DNA of 22,070 nucleotides. It comes from Candidatus Helarchaeota archaeon (GTDB lineage Archaea; Asgardarchaeota; Lokiarchaeia; Helarchaeales; JABXJV01). The position numbers and the translations under genes were made by a program. The notes under the pieces are model-generated. The model searched no databases and was not told the origin of the DNA. It saw only the letters and a program-made list of their open reading frames with translations. The stretch's first letter is position 1, and each line of letters opens with the position of its first letter. This document shows positions 7,988 to 15,624 of this stretch, in pieces. The stretch lies in NCBI GenBank assembly GCA_013375355.1, contig JABXJV010000161.1, forward strand, positions 1 to 22,070, read 5' to 3'.

Positions 7988-8137
7988 TTAAAAATTAATA
8001 TTTTGAAAGAAACTCCAGTCATATTTAAGTTCTGGTCCGGGAAAAACCCAACCTGATAAAATTTCCTTCCAATTTGAATTCCTGATTGCAGATAATATAT
8101 CTAATACCTCTTTGGTGGTTGATTTTTCGTTTTTAAA
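7988..8137 (-). pseudogene. Orphan coding-like remnant downstream of the LRR gene
   Basis: On the minus strand, after the LRR stop (8149-8147) and a second in-frame TAA (8140-8138), the frame stays open for 49 codons to a TAA at 7990-7988. It reads like real protein: STTKEVLDILSAIRNSNW, then KEILSGWVFPGPELKYDW, with three Trp and a Gly-Pro turn, which is unlike chance translation of such AT-rich DNA. It has no ATG, GTG or TTG at its beginning and no binding site. It is best read as the 3' end of a lost gene, perhaps one that the LRR gene replaced or was once joined to. I do not recognise the family. The alternative is chance, since an AT-rich frame of this length is not impossible. Confidence 0.4.
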
Positions 8138-8146
8138 TTAAATTAT

Positions 8147-9175
8147 TTAAAATTTCGATTTAAGGACTTTTATTTTATCATTTAACTCCTGAACTCTCTC
8201 TCCTAATTTCTGTAGATCGACTAATTTAAGTCCGGGTCTTTTTATTTTTACTTTTATTGAATTTAATTCTTCAACGAATGGTCTTAATTTTAGTCTTCTG
8301 CAATGCTTAATTATGGATTTGATACCTCTCTTAAATAATTTTTTATCTTTTTCTGATAAATAAGACCGTGAAAGACTTAATACTCTTAATTGTGATAGAT
8401 TTTCTAAATTCTTGATTTCTGTAATTTTATTATCACCAAGAATTAAATCTTGGAGTTTTGTTAGATTGTCTAAATTCTTGATTTCTGTAATTTTATTATA
8501 ACTAAGATCTAATCTTTCAAGTTGAATTAGATTATCTAAATTCTTAATTACTGATATTTGATTTTCCTTAAGCCTTAAATCTTTTAATTGAGTCAAATTA
8601 TCTAAATTCTTGATTTCTGTAATTTTATTATTAGTAAGAAATAATGTTTTGAGTCGATTTAGATTTTCTAAATTCTTGATTTCTGTAATTTTATTATTGC
8701 CAAGTTCTAATCTTTTTAATCGTGTCAGATTTTCTAAATTCTTGATTTCGGATATTTGATTAATAAAAAGATATAAATATGCTAGTTTTATAAGATTTTT
8801 TAAATTCTTGATTCCTGTAATCTGATTTTGAGAAAGCCTTAATGTGTGGAGCAGTGTCAGATTTTCTAAATTCTTGATTTCTGTAATTTTATTATGAGCA
8901 AGCGATAATATTTTTAATTGCTTAAAATTATCCAAATTCTTGATTTCTGAAATTTGATTTGAGTTAAGTTCTAATCTCTCGAGTTGTGTTAGATTTTCTA
9001 AATTTGTAATTTCTGTAATTTTATTATTACTAAGTTTTAGATATTGAATGTTAGTTCGCTTTTCTAATCTCTTAATTTCTGACATATCTTGAATTTCTAA
9101 ACGAGAAAGGTCAAGGTATTTATAACCATACTCAACTTTAACTCTACGAGTTGTTCCTTCATATATCACAGACAA
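8147..9175 (-). CDS. SDS22-like leucine-rich repeat protein, 11 repeats
   Basis: A 342-residue protein with eleven 22-residue LRRs of the SDS22 type, consensus NLDNLTQLERLELSNNKITEIK (last two residues joining to the next), from about residue 37 to 280. A charged helical C-terminal module of about 60 residues follows (LKLRPFVEEL, then RPGLKLVDLQKLGERVQEL), closely matching the end of the LRR protein at 14113. There is no signal peptide or membrane span. Such LRRs bind other proteins in the cytosol; the partner is unknown. The start is doubtful. The frame opens with TTG 9175-9173 without a binding site, while a well-placed GAGGG and ATG at 9197 lie in another frame that ends after 12 codons (MVKEVEEFVCDI). 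A small frameshift near 9160-9175 would join that ATG to the LRR body. The repeats are nearly identical in DNA. Confidence 0.85.
   Translation of the reverse strand: MSVIYEGTTRRVKVEYGYKYLDLSRLEIQDMSEIKRLEKRTNIQYLKLSNNKITEITNLENLTQLERLELNSNQISEIKNLDNFKQLKILSLAHNKITEIKNLENLTLLHTLRLSQNQITGIKNLKNLIKLAYLYLFINQISEIKNLENLTRLKRLELGNNKITEIKNLENLNRLKTLFLTNNKITEIKNLDNLTQLKDLRLKENQISVIKNLDNLIQLERLDLSYNKITEIKNLDNLTKLQDLILGDNKITEIKNLENLSQLRVLSLSRSYLSEKDKKLFKRGIKSIIKHCRRLKLRPFVEELNSIKVKIKRPGLKLVDLQKLGERVQELNDKIKVLKSKF
8403..9025 (-). repeat. 66-bp tandem DNA repeats inside the LRR gene
   Basis: The core of each LRR is conserved at DNA level. The same 29-base segment (plus strand begins TCTAAATTCTTGATTTCTGT) occurs without change at 8403, 8469, 8601, 8667 and 8865, all multiples of 66 bases apart. 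One-to-few-base variants lie at 8535, 8733, 8799, 8931 and 8997. Synonymous sites agree as well, which points to recent tandem amplification or gene conversion rather than protein-level selection alone. Confidence 0.8.
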
Positions 9176-9201
9176 ATTCTTCGACTTCTTTTACCATTTT
9201 T

Positions 9202-9206
9202 CCCTC
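9202..9206 (-). promoter_or_regulatory. Ribosome binding site preceding an out-of-frame ATG
   Basis: CCCTC on the plus strand reads GAGGG on the minus strand, four bases before ATG 9197-9195. The frame from that ATG ends at TGA 9161-9159 after 12 codons, overlapping the beginning of the LRR frame. Either the LRR gene lost its frame at the start, or this is a short upstream ORF. Confidence 0.4.
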
Positions 9207-9250
9207 TATTTATATTGTTATTTTCTAAAACTATAAAATAATTTTTTCGC

Positions 9251-10660
9251 TTAAAATTTAAAAAAATTGTCCAATTCTTTTTCTTTATCGGAATCTAAAG
9301 ACAACGGCTCATGATCTTTTAATATCTTTGATATTTCTTGTTGTGTCCTTTTCAATATGGGGATCTTACCTTGATTTTCCCAAGCCATTCTATTTTGGCG
9401 ATCAATGATTGTAGATGGGATAAATATTTCTTTTCTATGCAATTTTAAAGTGTGATCTGCCATCAAAAAGGTATCATGATGACCTATCTCTTCAATTAAT
9501 TTATAAGCTATTGTCTCTGCATTTACAGATATTCCTCTACACAGTTTTTTAGCCATTCCACAGATTTCATTATCTATAATAAGCTTATCCATACTTTGAC
9601 AGCTCTCGAAATCAAGCATACCGGGTCCAGATATTACATTTATTCCCATCATTGCCCCTAATATGATTCCAATTCCAGATTCAAAACCAGCCTGATAATC
9701 ACATAGCTTAGAATCAGATAATCCAAGATATGCATGAGTTGGTAAGTTTAAATGTTTACCAATCTGAGCATATGCACAATCAATCATAGAAGCTTCAATA
9801 GCACCCATCGGAGTAGTGCCATAACGCATATCCATGATAGTGGAAGATCCACCCCAAATTATAGGAGCACCCTTATTTACAATTTGTGATAGCACGATCC
9901 CGCTTAGATTTTCAGCTGTAATAGTAGCAAGAACGCTTGCCAGTGTTACTGGGGCAGTTGCACCCGCTAGTGGCATGGAAACTAGTTCAATAGGTAATTT
10001 GTATTTTGCACAATCGATCAAATTTTGAGAAGTGAGAGAACTCCATTTTAAAGGAGGAGAGGGGCAGCAATCGAAAATAGCTATAGGTTTTTCGGCTATT
10101 TTACCATCAGAAACAACATCTAACATTTTCTTCATTATATGTATTCCTTCAATTGTAAAAGCTCCTGTGATAACTGGCTTTATTGAATTTTTTAGAACTA
10201 AATACAGTCGGTATCTGTCAACGATAGACTCTGGTACATCACTAACCACAAGTGCTGTGCTTTGGGCTTCTATATATTGTAAAGCATCTGTTAATTTGAT
10301 AAAATCGATAAAATCATTGGTAACAGGTTTTCTAATCTCCAAAGTCTTGCCATCTAAAATGTTTATAGCTGCCGAACCAGGATTAAAAATAGTGTTATTC
10401 CCAGATAATGATATGACTTTTTTCCCCTCTCTGTTATATAAAACCAATTCGGATGGAACCGATTTAAGAGATTCTTCAACCAAGGATCTAGGAATATATA
10501 CAATTTTCTTTTCAATATCAATTTTACAACCAGCCTTTTTAAATAAATCTAAACTTTCTCTTTTTTCAAAATAAATTCCAAAGTCCTCTAATAGATTCAA
10601 TGCATTGAGATATATCTCTTCTATTTCATCTTTATTTAATAATTGAAATACAGGTCTCAT
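9251..10660 (-). CDS. MttB-family methyltransferase, non-pyrrolysine type
   Basis: A 469-residue protein covering the whole trimethylamine methyltransferase (MttB, PF06253) fold. The N-terminal helix region is LNALNLLEDFGIYFEKRE (19-36), followed by YIPRSLVEESL, FNPGSAAINILDGKT and the barrel core LVSMPLAGATAPVTLASVLA (about 226-245). The C-terminal half holds LPTHAYLGLSDSKLCDYQAG, ISGPGMLDF and HTLKLHRKEIFIPS. True MttB reads an in-frame TAG as pyrrolysine; this frame has no internal stop, so it belongs to the MtgB-like branch, whose studied members demethylate glycine betaine and similar quaternary amines onto a corrinoid protein. The substrate here is unknown. No corrinoid protein or activase gene is nearby; the UroD-like gene about 5 kb away is the only other methyl-transfer candidate. 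The start ATG 10660 and family length agree. It appears to be a single-gene unit. Confidence 0.9.
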   Translation of the reverse strand: MRPVFQLLNKDEIEEIYLNALNLLEDFGIYFEKRESLDLFKKAGCKIDIEKKIVYIPRSLVEESLKSVPSELVLYNREGKKVISLSGNNTIFNPGSAAINILDGKTLEIRKPVTNDFIDFIKLTDALQYIEAQSTALVVSDVPESIVDRYRLYLVLKNSIKPVITGAFTIEGIHIMKKMLDVVSDGKIAEKPIAIFDCCPSPPLKWSSLTSQNLIDCAKYKLPIELVSMPLAGATAPVTLASVLATITAENLSGIVLSQIVNKGAPIIWGGSSTIMDMRYGTTPMGAIEASMIDCAYAQIGKHLNLPTHAYLGLSDSKLCDYQAGFESGIGIILGAMMGINVISGPGMLDFESCQSMDKLIIDNEICGMAKKLCRGISVNAETIAYKLIEEIGHHDTFLMADHTLKLHRKEIFIPSTIIDRQNRMAWENQGKIPILKRTQQEISKILKDHEPLSLDSDKEKELDNFFKF

Positions 10661-10766
10661 TTAAACAACTCATCATTATCTAGGTAGCTTAATTATAAAT
10701 CAATTATGGATTTAAATGGAAAAAAAGCAATTTTAGCTCATTTTGGATTTTAGAAATATTATAATT

Positions 10767-11282
10767 TTATCTTGCAGTCCCAATTAGTATGATTAAGAAA
10801 ATATAATTTAATGGGTATATTAAAAGGCCAAAAGGGAAAGGAAATACTTGAATGCCAAGAGTTCCGTATATGATAATAATGATTAGGTTTGCTAAGTATA
10901 ATAATGGAATAATTAAAAGACATTCTAAAAAGACAATCTTATCAAAATCAAATCCCCCTAATTTTTTTGTTATTGCCATAACTATGATGAAAATTATACC
11001 AATAATTATCGGCATTAGAATAAATATGAGAGTTTTATCTATGAGATTATAGTAAAAAGATAGAATTAATGGAATTGAATTTATGAAATACATTATTGAG
11101 TACGGTTTTTCGTGCATTTTATAGTTAATATAACCAACTGCAAAGATTATAAGATTAATACCCATTAAAATTAATGAAGCAATAAAATAATTAAAATAAT
11201 CTGCATTTAAAAATAGAAAAATCAAATCCACTACAAACCAAATTATAAGTGATATTAAAACGTAAAGATATTTATTCTCCAT
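10767..11282 (-). CDS. Small polytopic membrane protein, about six spans
   Basis: A 171-residue, very hydrophobic protein with about six predicted membrane segments (roughly 5-25, 29-52, 61-82, 84-104, 116-143 and 146-168). Short charged loops separate them (KMHEKPYS, TKKLGGFDFDK). I recognise no family. No conserved polar residues that would mark a transporter or protease stand out. The composition is dominated by Ile and Leu, as expected for AT-rich archaeal membrane proteins. The start is well supported: GAGGT lies six bases before ATG 11282. It sits alone, 106 bases before the MttB-like gene and 151 bases after the asparagine-synthase-like gene on the same strand. No partner is evident. 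Confidence 0.75.
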   Translation of the reverse strand: MENKYLYVLISLIIWFVVDLIFLFLNADYFNYFIASLILMGINLIIFAVGYINYKMHEKPYSIMYFINSIPLILSFYYNLIDKTLIFILMPIIIGIIFIIVMAITKKLGGFDFDKIVFLECLLIIPLLYLANLIIIIIYGTLGIQVFPFPFGLLIYPLNYIFLIILIGTAR

Positions 11283-11288
11283 TTATAA

Positions 11289-11293
11289 ACCTC
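11289..11293 (-). promoter_or_regulatory. Ribosome binding site of the membrane protein gene
   Basis: ACCTC on the plus strand reads GAGGT on the minus strand, six bases before ATG 11282-11280. It fixes the start of an otherwise unrecognised gene. Confidence 0.6.
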
Positions 11294-11433
11294 ACATTTG
11301 ATTCAATTATCCATAATTGAAATATAAATTTTTTAGTGATAACATAAGTAATAATTATTTTTGAATTTATCTCTTAAAAAAATGCTTCAATTTTGGCGGA
11401 AATGTGATAAAAATCCCATTAGATTTAATAAGT

Positions 11434-12393
11434 TTAGATAGGATATGCACCACAAGTTTTACAAAAATTAGCTTCATTACGCACATTGGAATTACAATGG
11501 GGGCAGATTTTCTGCTTTGGGTCGGTGGGATGCGGAATACCTAAGGATTTTCGATATAATTCATAATAGAACAATTGTTCTTTATCCCTAATACTTACAT
11601 TATCTTCTTTAAAATATTTTCTTTTTTTCTCATTAAATTCAGTGTCGGAAATTTCTTGATTGAATAAATTTGGTAGAATATATGTACCCGATCCTTGTTC
11701 AATCGGAGCTTTATCTCTCCATATTATTTCTTTTGGTAAATCTTTTTCAAAACTTTTACGTAGTATCCATTTCCCAATTATTTTTCCTTTTTCTTTAAAA
11801 ACTTTATAACGTGAGGGGATATCTAATGAAAATTTTTTAAATTCGGGATCTAAATATGGAAGTTTAGCTTCAATTCCTAAGGATTTACCTAATAGGATGG
11901 ACGAAAAAGACATAATATTTGATATTTTTTTAAGTTCTATAGTCAATTCTTCTTCAGATTTGCCAAAGAAAAAGCTATAACCTCCAAATAATTCGTCTGC
12001 CCCATCTCCAGTCATAATTGCTTTGATGCCATTTTCTTTCGCAATTTTCATTCCAATATAGATTGCAGCGGAATTTCTTATTTCCATAGGATCAAATGAT
12101 CGCATTATCTCTATAGTTTTGCTAATTGCATCAAGCAACTCAGATTTATCGAAAAAATGAATAACATGATTAATTTGAAGATTCTCTGCCATTAATTTAG
12201 CAAATTTGATATCCAGAGCTGGAGCTTTCTTAAGAGCAACAGTAAATGCTTTTAATCCATTATATTTTGAAGCTATTGTTGCTAAAATGCTAGTATCTAA
12301 CCCTCCAGAAAGCAAAATGCCCTTTGCCAAATTATTTTGCACAGCTTTTTCTAATAATGATTTAAGTTTATCTCGTATTATGTCAAAATTCAT
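11434..12393 (-). CDS. Stand-alone asparagine-synthase-type ATPase with C-terminal zinc ribbon
   Basis: A 319-residue protein. The N-terminal two thirds is an asparagine synthase C-domain (PF00733): pyrophosphatase loop SGGLDTS at 29-35 and the second signature MTGDGADELFGGY at about 127-139, both intact, so ATP binding and adenylation look possible. The glutaminase domain that normally precedes it in AsnB is absent; the protein starts only about 25 residues before the P-loop. The C-terminus is a zinc ribbon with C297-P-H-C300 and C311-K-T-C314. Without glutaminase it may use free ammonia or another nucleophile, as beta-lactam-synthetase-like enzymes do. The ribbon suggests binding to a protein or nucleic acid. 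Substrate and product are unknown. No operon partner is visible: its nearest neighbours are a divergent secreted protein and a membrane protein. Confidence 0.85.
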   Translation of the reverse strand: MNFDIIRDKLKSLLEKAVQNNLAKGILLSGGLDTSILATIASKYNGLKAFTVALKKAPALDIKFAKLMAENLQINHVIHFFDKSELLDAISKTIEIMRSFDPMEIRNSAAIYIGMKIAKENGIKAIMTGDGADELFGGYSFFFGKSEEELTIELKKISNIMSFSSILLGKSLGIEAKLPYLDPEFKKFSLDIPSRYKVFKEKGKIIGKWILRKSFEKDLPKEIIWRDKAPIEQGSGTYILPNLFNQEISDTEFNEKKRKYFKEDNVSIRDKEQLFYYELYRKSLGIPHPTDPKQKICPHCNSNVRNEANFCKTCGAYPI

Positions 12394-12424
12394 TTAAACA
12401 TCTAATTTAAAAGTTTATTACATA

Positions 12425-12433
12425 TTATAAATT
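12425..12433 (+). promoter_or_regulatory. TATA-like box of the secreted repeat protein gene
   Basis: TTATAAATT is centred about 27 bases before TTG 12456. With usual archaeal spacing, transcription would begin at or next to the start codon, implying a leaderless mRNA. That agrees with the lack of any Shine-Dalgarno here. Visual call only. Confidence 0.4.
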
Positions 12434-12455
12434 AACGATTATTTCACTAAAATTA

Positions 12456-14072
12456 TTGAATAAGGCGAATTATTCTTTGAAAATCAAATTTTCTTTAACA
12501 ATTTTATTGATATTTTCAACTATTTTCTTAATAAGCTTTACATTGATTAATTCTAAAAGTAACTTATATATATTAGGGGATTCAAAGACAGAAAATACAT
12601 TCATTTCAGCAAGCACATCCCCAAAAACATTATGGAAAAATAATGGAATTGAAGTTTGTATAGAAAATTATACTCAACAAAATGCTCAAATTTGCTATGA
12701 TGGAACTGGAGGTGCAATTATTGTGTGGGAAGATCAAAATAGATCTGGAAATGATGATTTTGATATATACACACAAAGACTCGATTCTAATGGACGGTTA
12801 ATATGGGCTACGGGCGGTTTAGTTATATGTAATGCAAATGAAAGTCAAACTTTTCCCCAAATTTGCTGTGATGGAACAGGAGGAGCATGGATAACTTGGA
12901 AAGATCAAAGAACAGGAACTTATGATATCTATGGACAATATATTAATTCTACAGGACAAGTTTTGTGGCAGAATGGCACAATCATATGCAATGCTTCTGA
13001 CAATCAATCAGATCCGCAAATTTGCTATGACGGTATGGGGGGTGCAATTATTACTTGGACTGATTATAGAGATGGTAATTACGATATATATGCCCAAAAG
13101 GTTAATTCAAGCGGAGTACAATGGCTGACAAATGGAAAAGTTATATGTAATGAAAATTATACTCAAGATTCTCCTCGAGTTTGCTCCAATGGTTCTTGGG
13201 GTGCGGTCATTACATGGAAAGATCGCAGAAATAATAATTCTTATGACATCTATGCACAGAGACTCAATTCTAGTGGAGGTATTGAATGGACACCAAATGG
13301 AACTGCTATATGCACAGTAAATTATAGTCAAGAAATGCCTGAAATTTGCAGTGATGGTTCCGGGGGTGCAATTATTACATGGCAGGATTATAGAAGTAAT
13401 GTTAGTAACGATATTTATACGCAAATGATAAATTCTAGCGGAGATATTCAATGGGAAAATAATGGCACAGTTATATCTAATGTAAATAAGAGTCAAAATC
13501 TACCTGAAATTTGTAGTGATGGTTCTGGGGGCGCAATCATTACATGGCAGGATTATAGAAATGACAATTGGGATATATATGCACAAAAGGTTAATTCTAG
13601 TGAAAAGTCTCAATGGGGAAATAATGGATCCTATATATGTAATGCAAGTGGCAATCAAAGTGTGCCTCAGATTTGTTGTGACGGAGCAGGAGGAGCTTGG
13701 ATAACTTGGAAAGATCAAAGAACTGGAACTTATGATATCTATTGCCAACATGCTAATTCTACGGGGCAAGTTCTGTGGCAAAATGGCAAAATTATATGTA
13801 ACGCCTCTGACACGCAATCAGATCCGCAAATTTGTTGTGATGGATCTGGAGGTGCGATAATTACATGGTGTGATAACCGGAATTCGATTTCTACGAGTTA
13901 TGACATTTATGCACAAAGGATAGGAGAATTTCAGCCTAAAACAGAAAATGGGGGATTATGGCTTTTATTATTAATGAAACCCTCGGATTCCTTACTTATC
14001 TTTGGATTAATAATAGGAACTGCAATAGGAATTGGCCTTCTAATTTTATATCTTCAAGAAAAATATCTCTAA
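12456..14072 (+). CDS. Secreted, membrane-anchored protein of eight Cys-paired repeats (propeller-like)
   Basis: A 538-residue exported protein. A basic N-terminus is followed by a hydrophobic core (about 12-30, LTILLIFSTIFLISFTL), which acts as a signal peptide. Eight repeats of about 52-58 residues follow (about 58-495), each with the pattern W-x-x-N-G-x-x-I-C-N ... Q-S-x-P-Q-I-C-x-D-G-x-G-G-A-I-I-T-W-x-D-x-R ... Y-D-I-Y-A-Q-x-x-N-S-S-G. The chain ends with a membrane helix (about 511-533) and QEKYL. Each repeat carries a spaced Cys pair, probably a disulfide outside the cell, although the sixth has Ser in place of the first Cys. Eight four-strand units would suit a beta-propeller; this is inference. 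Asn-rich loops offer N-glycosylation sites. The start is TTG 12456; a TTG at 12477 is an alternative, and neither has a binding site. It probably has an adhesion or surface-binding role. Confidence 0.83.
   Translation: MNKANYSLKIKFSLTILLIFSTIFLISFTLINSKSNLYILGDSKTENTFISASTSPKTLWKNNGIEVCIENYTQQNAQICYDGTGGAIIVWEDQNRSGNDDFDIYTQRLDSNGRLIWATGGLVICNANESQTFPQICCDGTGGAWITWKDQRTGTYDIYGQYINSTGQVLWQNGTIICNASDNQSDPQICYDGMGGAIITWTDYRDGNYDIYAQKVNSSGVQWLTNGKVICNENYTQDSPRVCSNGSWGAVITWKDRRNNNSYDIYAQRLNSSGGIEWTPNGTAICTVNYSQEMPEICSDGSGGAIITWQDYRSNVSNDIYTQMINSSGDIQWENNGTVISNVNKSQNLPEICSDGSGGAIITWQDYRNDNWDIYAQKVNSSEKSQWGNNGSYICNASGNQSVPQICCDGAGGAWITWKDQRTGTYDIYCQHANSTGQVLWQNGKIICNASDTQSDPQICCDGSGGAIITWCDNRNSISTSYDIYAQRIGEFQPKTENGGLWLLLLMKPSDSLLIFGLIIGTAIGIGLLILYLQEKYL
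12879..13835 (+). repeat. 147-bp internal duplication in the secreted repeat gene (12879-13025 and 13689-13835)
   Basis: Two segments of 147 bases, 810 bases apart, align without gaps and differ at about 19 places by eye. They cover the end of repeat 2 and the beginning of repeat 3, and the end of repeat 7 and the beginning of repeat 8. They are far more alike than other repeat pairs, which indicates a later copying of a two-repeat block or gene conversion. Confidence 0.75.
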
Positions 14073-14112
14073 TTTTTATTAAATCTATATAAACTAGTCA
14101 AATTTAGTCATT

Positions 14113-15603
14113 TCAACTAAAATCTTTTATCTTTTTATAAAGTTCTTCTATTTCTTTTTCTAAGTGTTGATAATCTGCTAATTTTAATCCTTTCATGTTC
14201 ATTTGTGCTTTTAAAATATCAACTTCTCTAACCAGAGTTTCTAATTTTCTTTTCCTACAAATTTCAACTAGTTCTTTTGCCATTTTCTTTTTTATTTTCT
14301 GATCTTCTTCATTTAGTGGATTTTCATTAAGTCTTATATAATTTAATTCAAATAAGTTCTCCAATCCTTCGATTCGGGTAATTTGATTCTTATAAAGATT
14401 TAATTGTTTAAGTTTAGAGAGAATTTCAAGACCTTCTATCTTCATAATCTGATTTCCATTGAGTGATAATTCTTTTAATTCGGTTAAATTTTCTAATCCT
14501 TGAATTTTTTTGATTTTATTTCCAATAAGAAATAATTTTTTTAATTCAGAAAGCTTTTCTAATCCCTCTATCTCCGTGATTTGGTTCCCAATAAGCGACA
14601 AAGATTGTAATTTGGTCAATTTATCTAGCCCTTCTATCTTCGAAATCCTACAATTAGCTAAATCCAATCTTTTAAGTTGTGAAAGTTTATTTAAACCCTC
14701 AATTCTTTTAATTTGATTTCCATAAAGAAATAATGTATTTAAATTTGAGAGTTTATCCAAGCCCTCTATTTTAGTAATTGGATTTCTAGAGAGCGCTATA
14801 GTTTCTAATTGAGATAGATTATCTAAACCTTCAATTTCCTTTATTTTGTTACTATCAAGCCACAACCTGCGGAGTATAATAAAATTACTGAGTCCCTCAA
14901 TTTTCGGGATCTGATTCATACTAAGTTCCAAATCATCTACTTGAGACAATTTCTCAAGATTTTCAATTTTCCTAATCTTATTCTTACCAAGATGCAAAAT
15001 TTTTAAATTAGGTGCCTTGTCCAAATTTTCTATTTTGGAGATCTTATTTGAATCAAGATTTAAAATTTGTAGTTGCGAGAGATTTTCAAGCCCCTCTATC
15101 CTTTTAATTTTATTTCCATTAATATATAATCTTTCTAATTTGGTGAGATTTTCTAAACCTTCTAATTTTTTGATATTGTTACTCATAAGATTTAAATTAA
15201 TCATTTCTGATGAATTTTCGAGTCCCTCAATCTTGGTGACTTTATTATTTAAAAGATTCAAATAACGCAAGTTAGTAAGGTTCTTCAAGCCCTCTAATTT
15301 TGTAATGCGATTAAAACAGAAAGTTAGGTCTGTTAATTCCGTAAGATTATCTAAATTCTCTATTTTTGAAATTTCATTATCGGGAGTATAATATAAATCC
15401 TTTACAGGATCGGTATCAAAGTATAATTTTTGTAAAAATGGAAAATTTTCAAGCGTTTTGGGAATTTCTTTTAGACCACAATCATCTAAATGGAGTTCTA
15501 TTATATGTCCTTCCTTAACATCGAAATTCGAGTCCCTTATTTCTAATTTTTCCTTTAATTCTTTAATTGCTTCCCTTTCATATTGGTCTTTTATCTTTTT
15601 CAT
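14113..15603 (-). CDS. SDS22-like leucine-rich repeat protein, about 17 repeats
   Basis: A 496-residue soluble protein. The N-terminal cap is a charged helix followed by EGHIIELHLDDCGLKEIPKT (about 32-51), an arrangement common before LRRs in Asgard proteins. About seventeen 22-residue LRRs follow, consensus GLENLSQLKxLxLxGNQIxKIE, running to about residue 430 and preceded by one irregular repeat (DTDPVKDLYYTPDNE). The last 65 residues are a helical module (ELVEICRKRKLETLVREVDI, then KGLKLADYQHLEKEIEELY) that matches the end of the LRR protein at 8147. There is no signal peptide, so it should be cytosolic. Its function would be binding another protein, with the C-terminal helices perhaps pairing with a partner. 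Its repeats are less alike in DNA than those of the other LRR gene, so the array is older. It starts 21 bases after the frameshifted gene. Confidence 0.87.
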   Translation of the reverse strand: MKKIKDQYEREAIKELKEKLEIRDSNFDVKEGHIIELHLDDCGLKEIPKTLENFPFLQKLYFDTDPVKDLYYTPDNEISKIENLDNLTELTDLTFCFNRITKLEGLKNLTNLRYLNLLNNKVTKIEGLENSSEMINLNLMSNNIKKLEGLENLTKLERLYINGNKIKRIEGLENLSQLQILNLDSNKISKIENLDKAPNLKILHLGKNKIRKIENLEKLSQVDDLELSMNQIPKIEGLSNFIILRRLWLDSNKIKEIEGLDNLSQLETIALSRNPITKIEGLDKLSNLNTLFLYGNQIKRIEGLNKLSQLKRLDLANCRISKIEGLDKLTKLQSLSLIGNQITEIEGLEKLSELKKLFLIGNKIKKIQGLENLTELKELSLNGNQIMKIEGLEILSKLKQLNLYKNQITRIEGLENLFELNYIRLNENPLNEEDQKIKKKMAKELVEICRKRKLETLVREVDILKAQMNMKGLKLADYQHLEKEIEELYKKIKDFS

Positions 15604-15624
15604 TTGAACTCATTAATTATTTTA

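Noticed and set aside
8403..9025. CRISPR-like regular repeats of 29 bases every 66 bases
   Set aside because: The repeats lie in frame in an LRR gene, the 'spacers' encode the variable LRR residues, and there are no cas genes.
10032..10574. 180-codon plus-strand ORF
   Set aside because: It lies antisense inside the complete MttB-like gene and has no recognisable domain; it is a shadow.
9251..10660. Pyrrolysine-containing MttB
   Set aside because: The whole length reads without any in-frame TAG.
13107..13817. Two minus-strand ORFs opposite the secreted repeat gene
   Set aside because: They mirror the repeat pattern of the sense gene and have no independent features.
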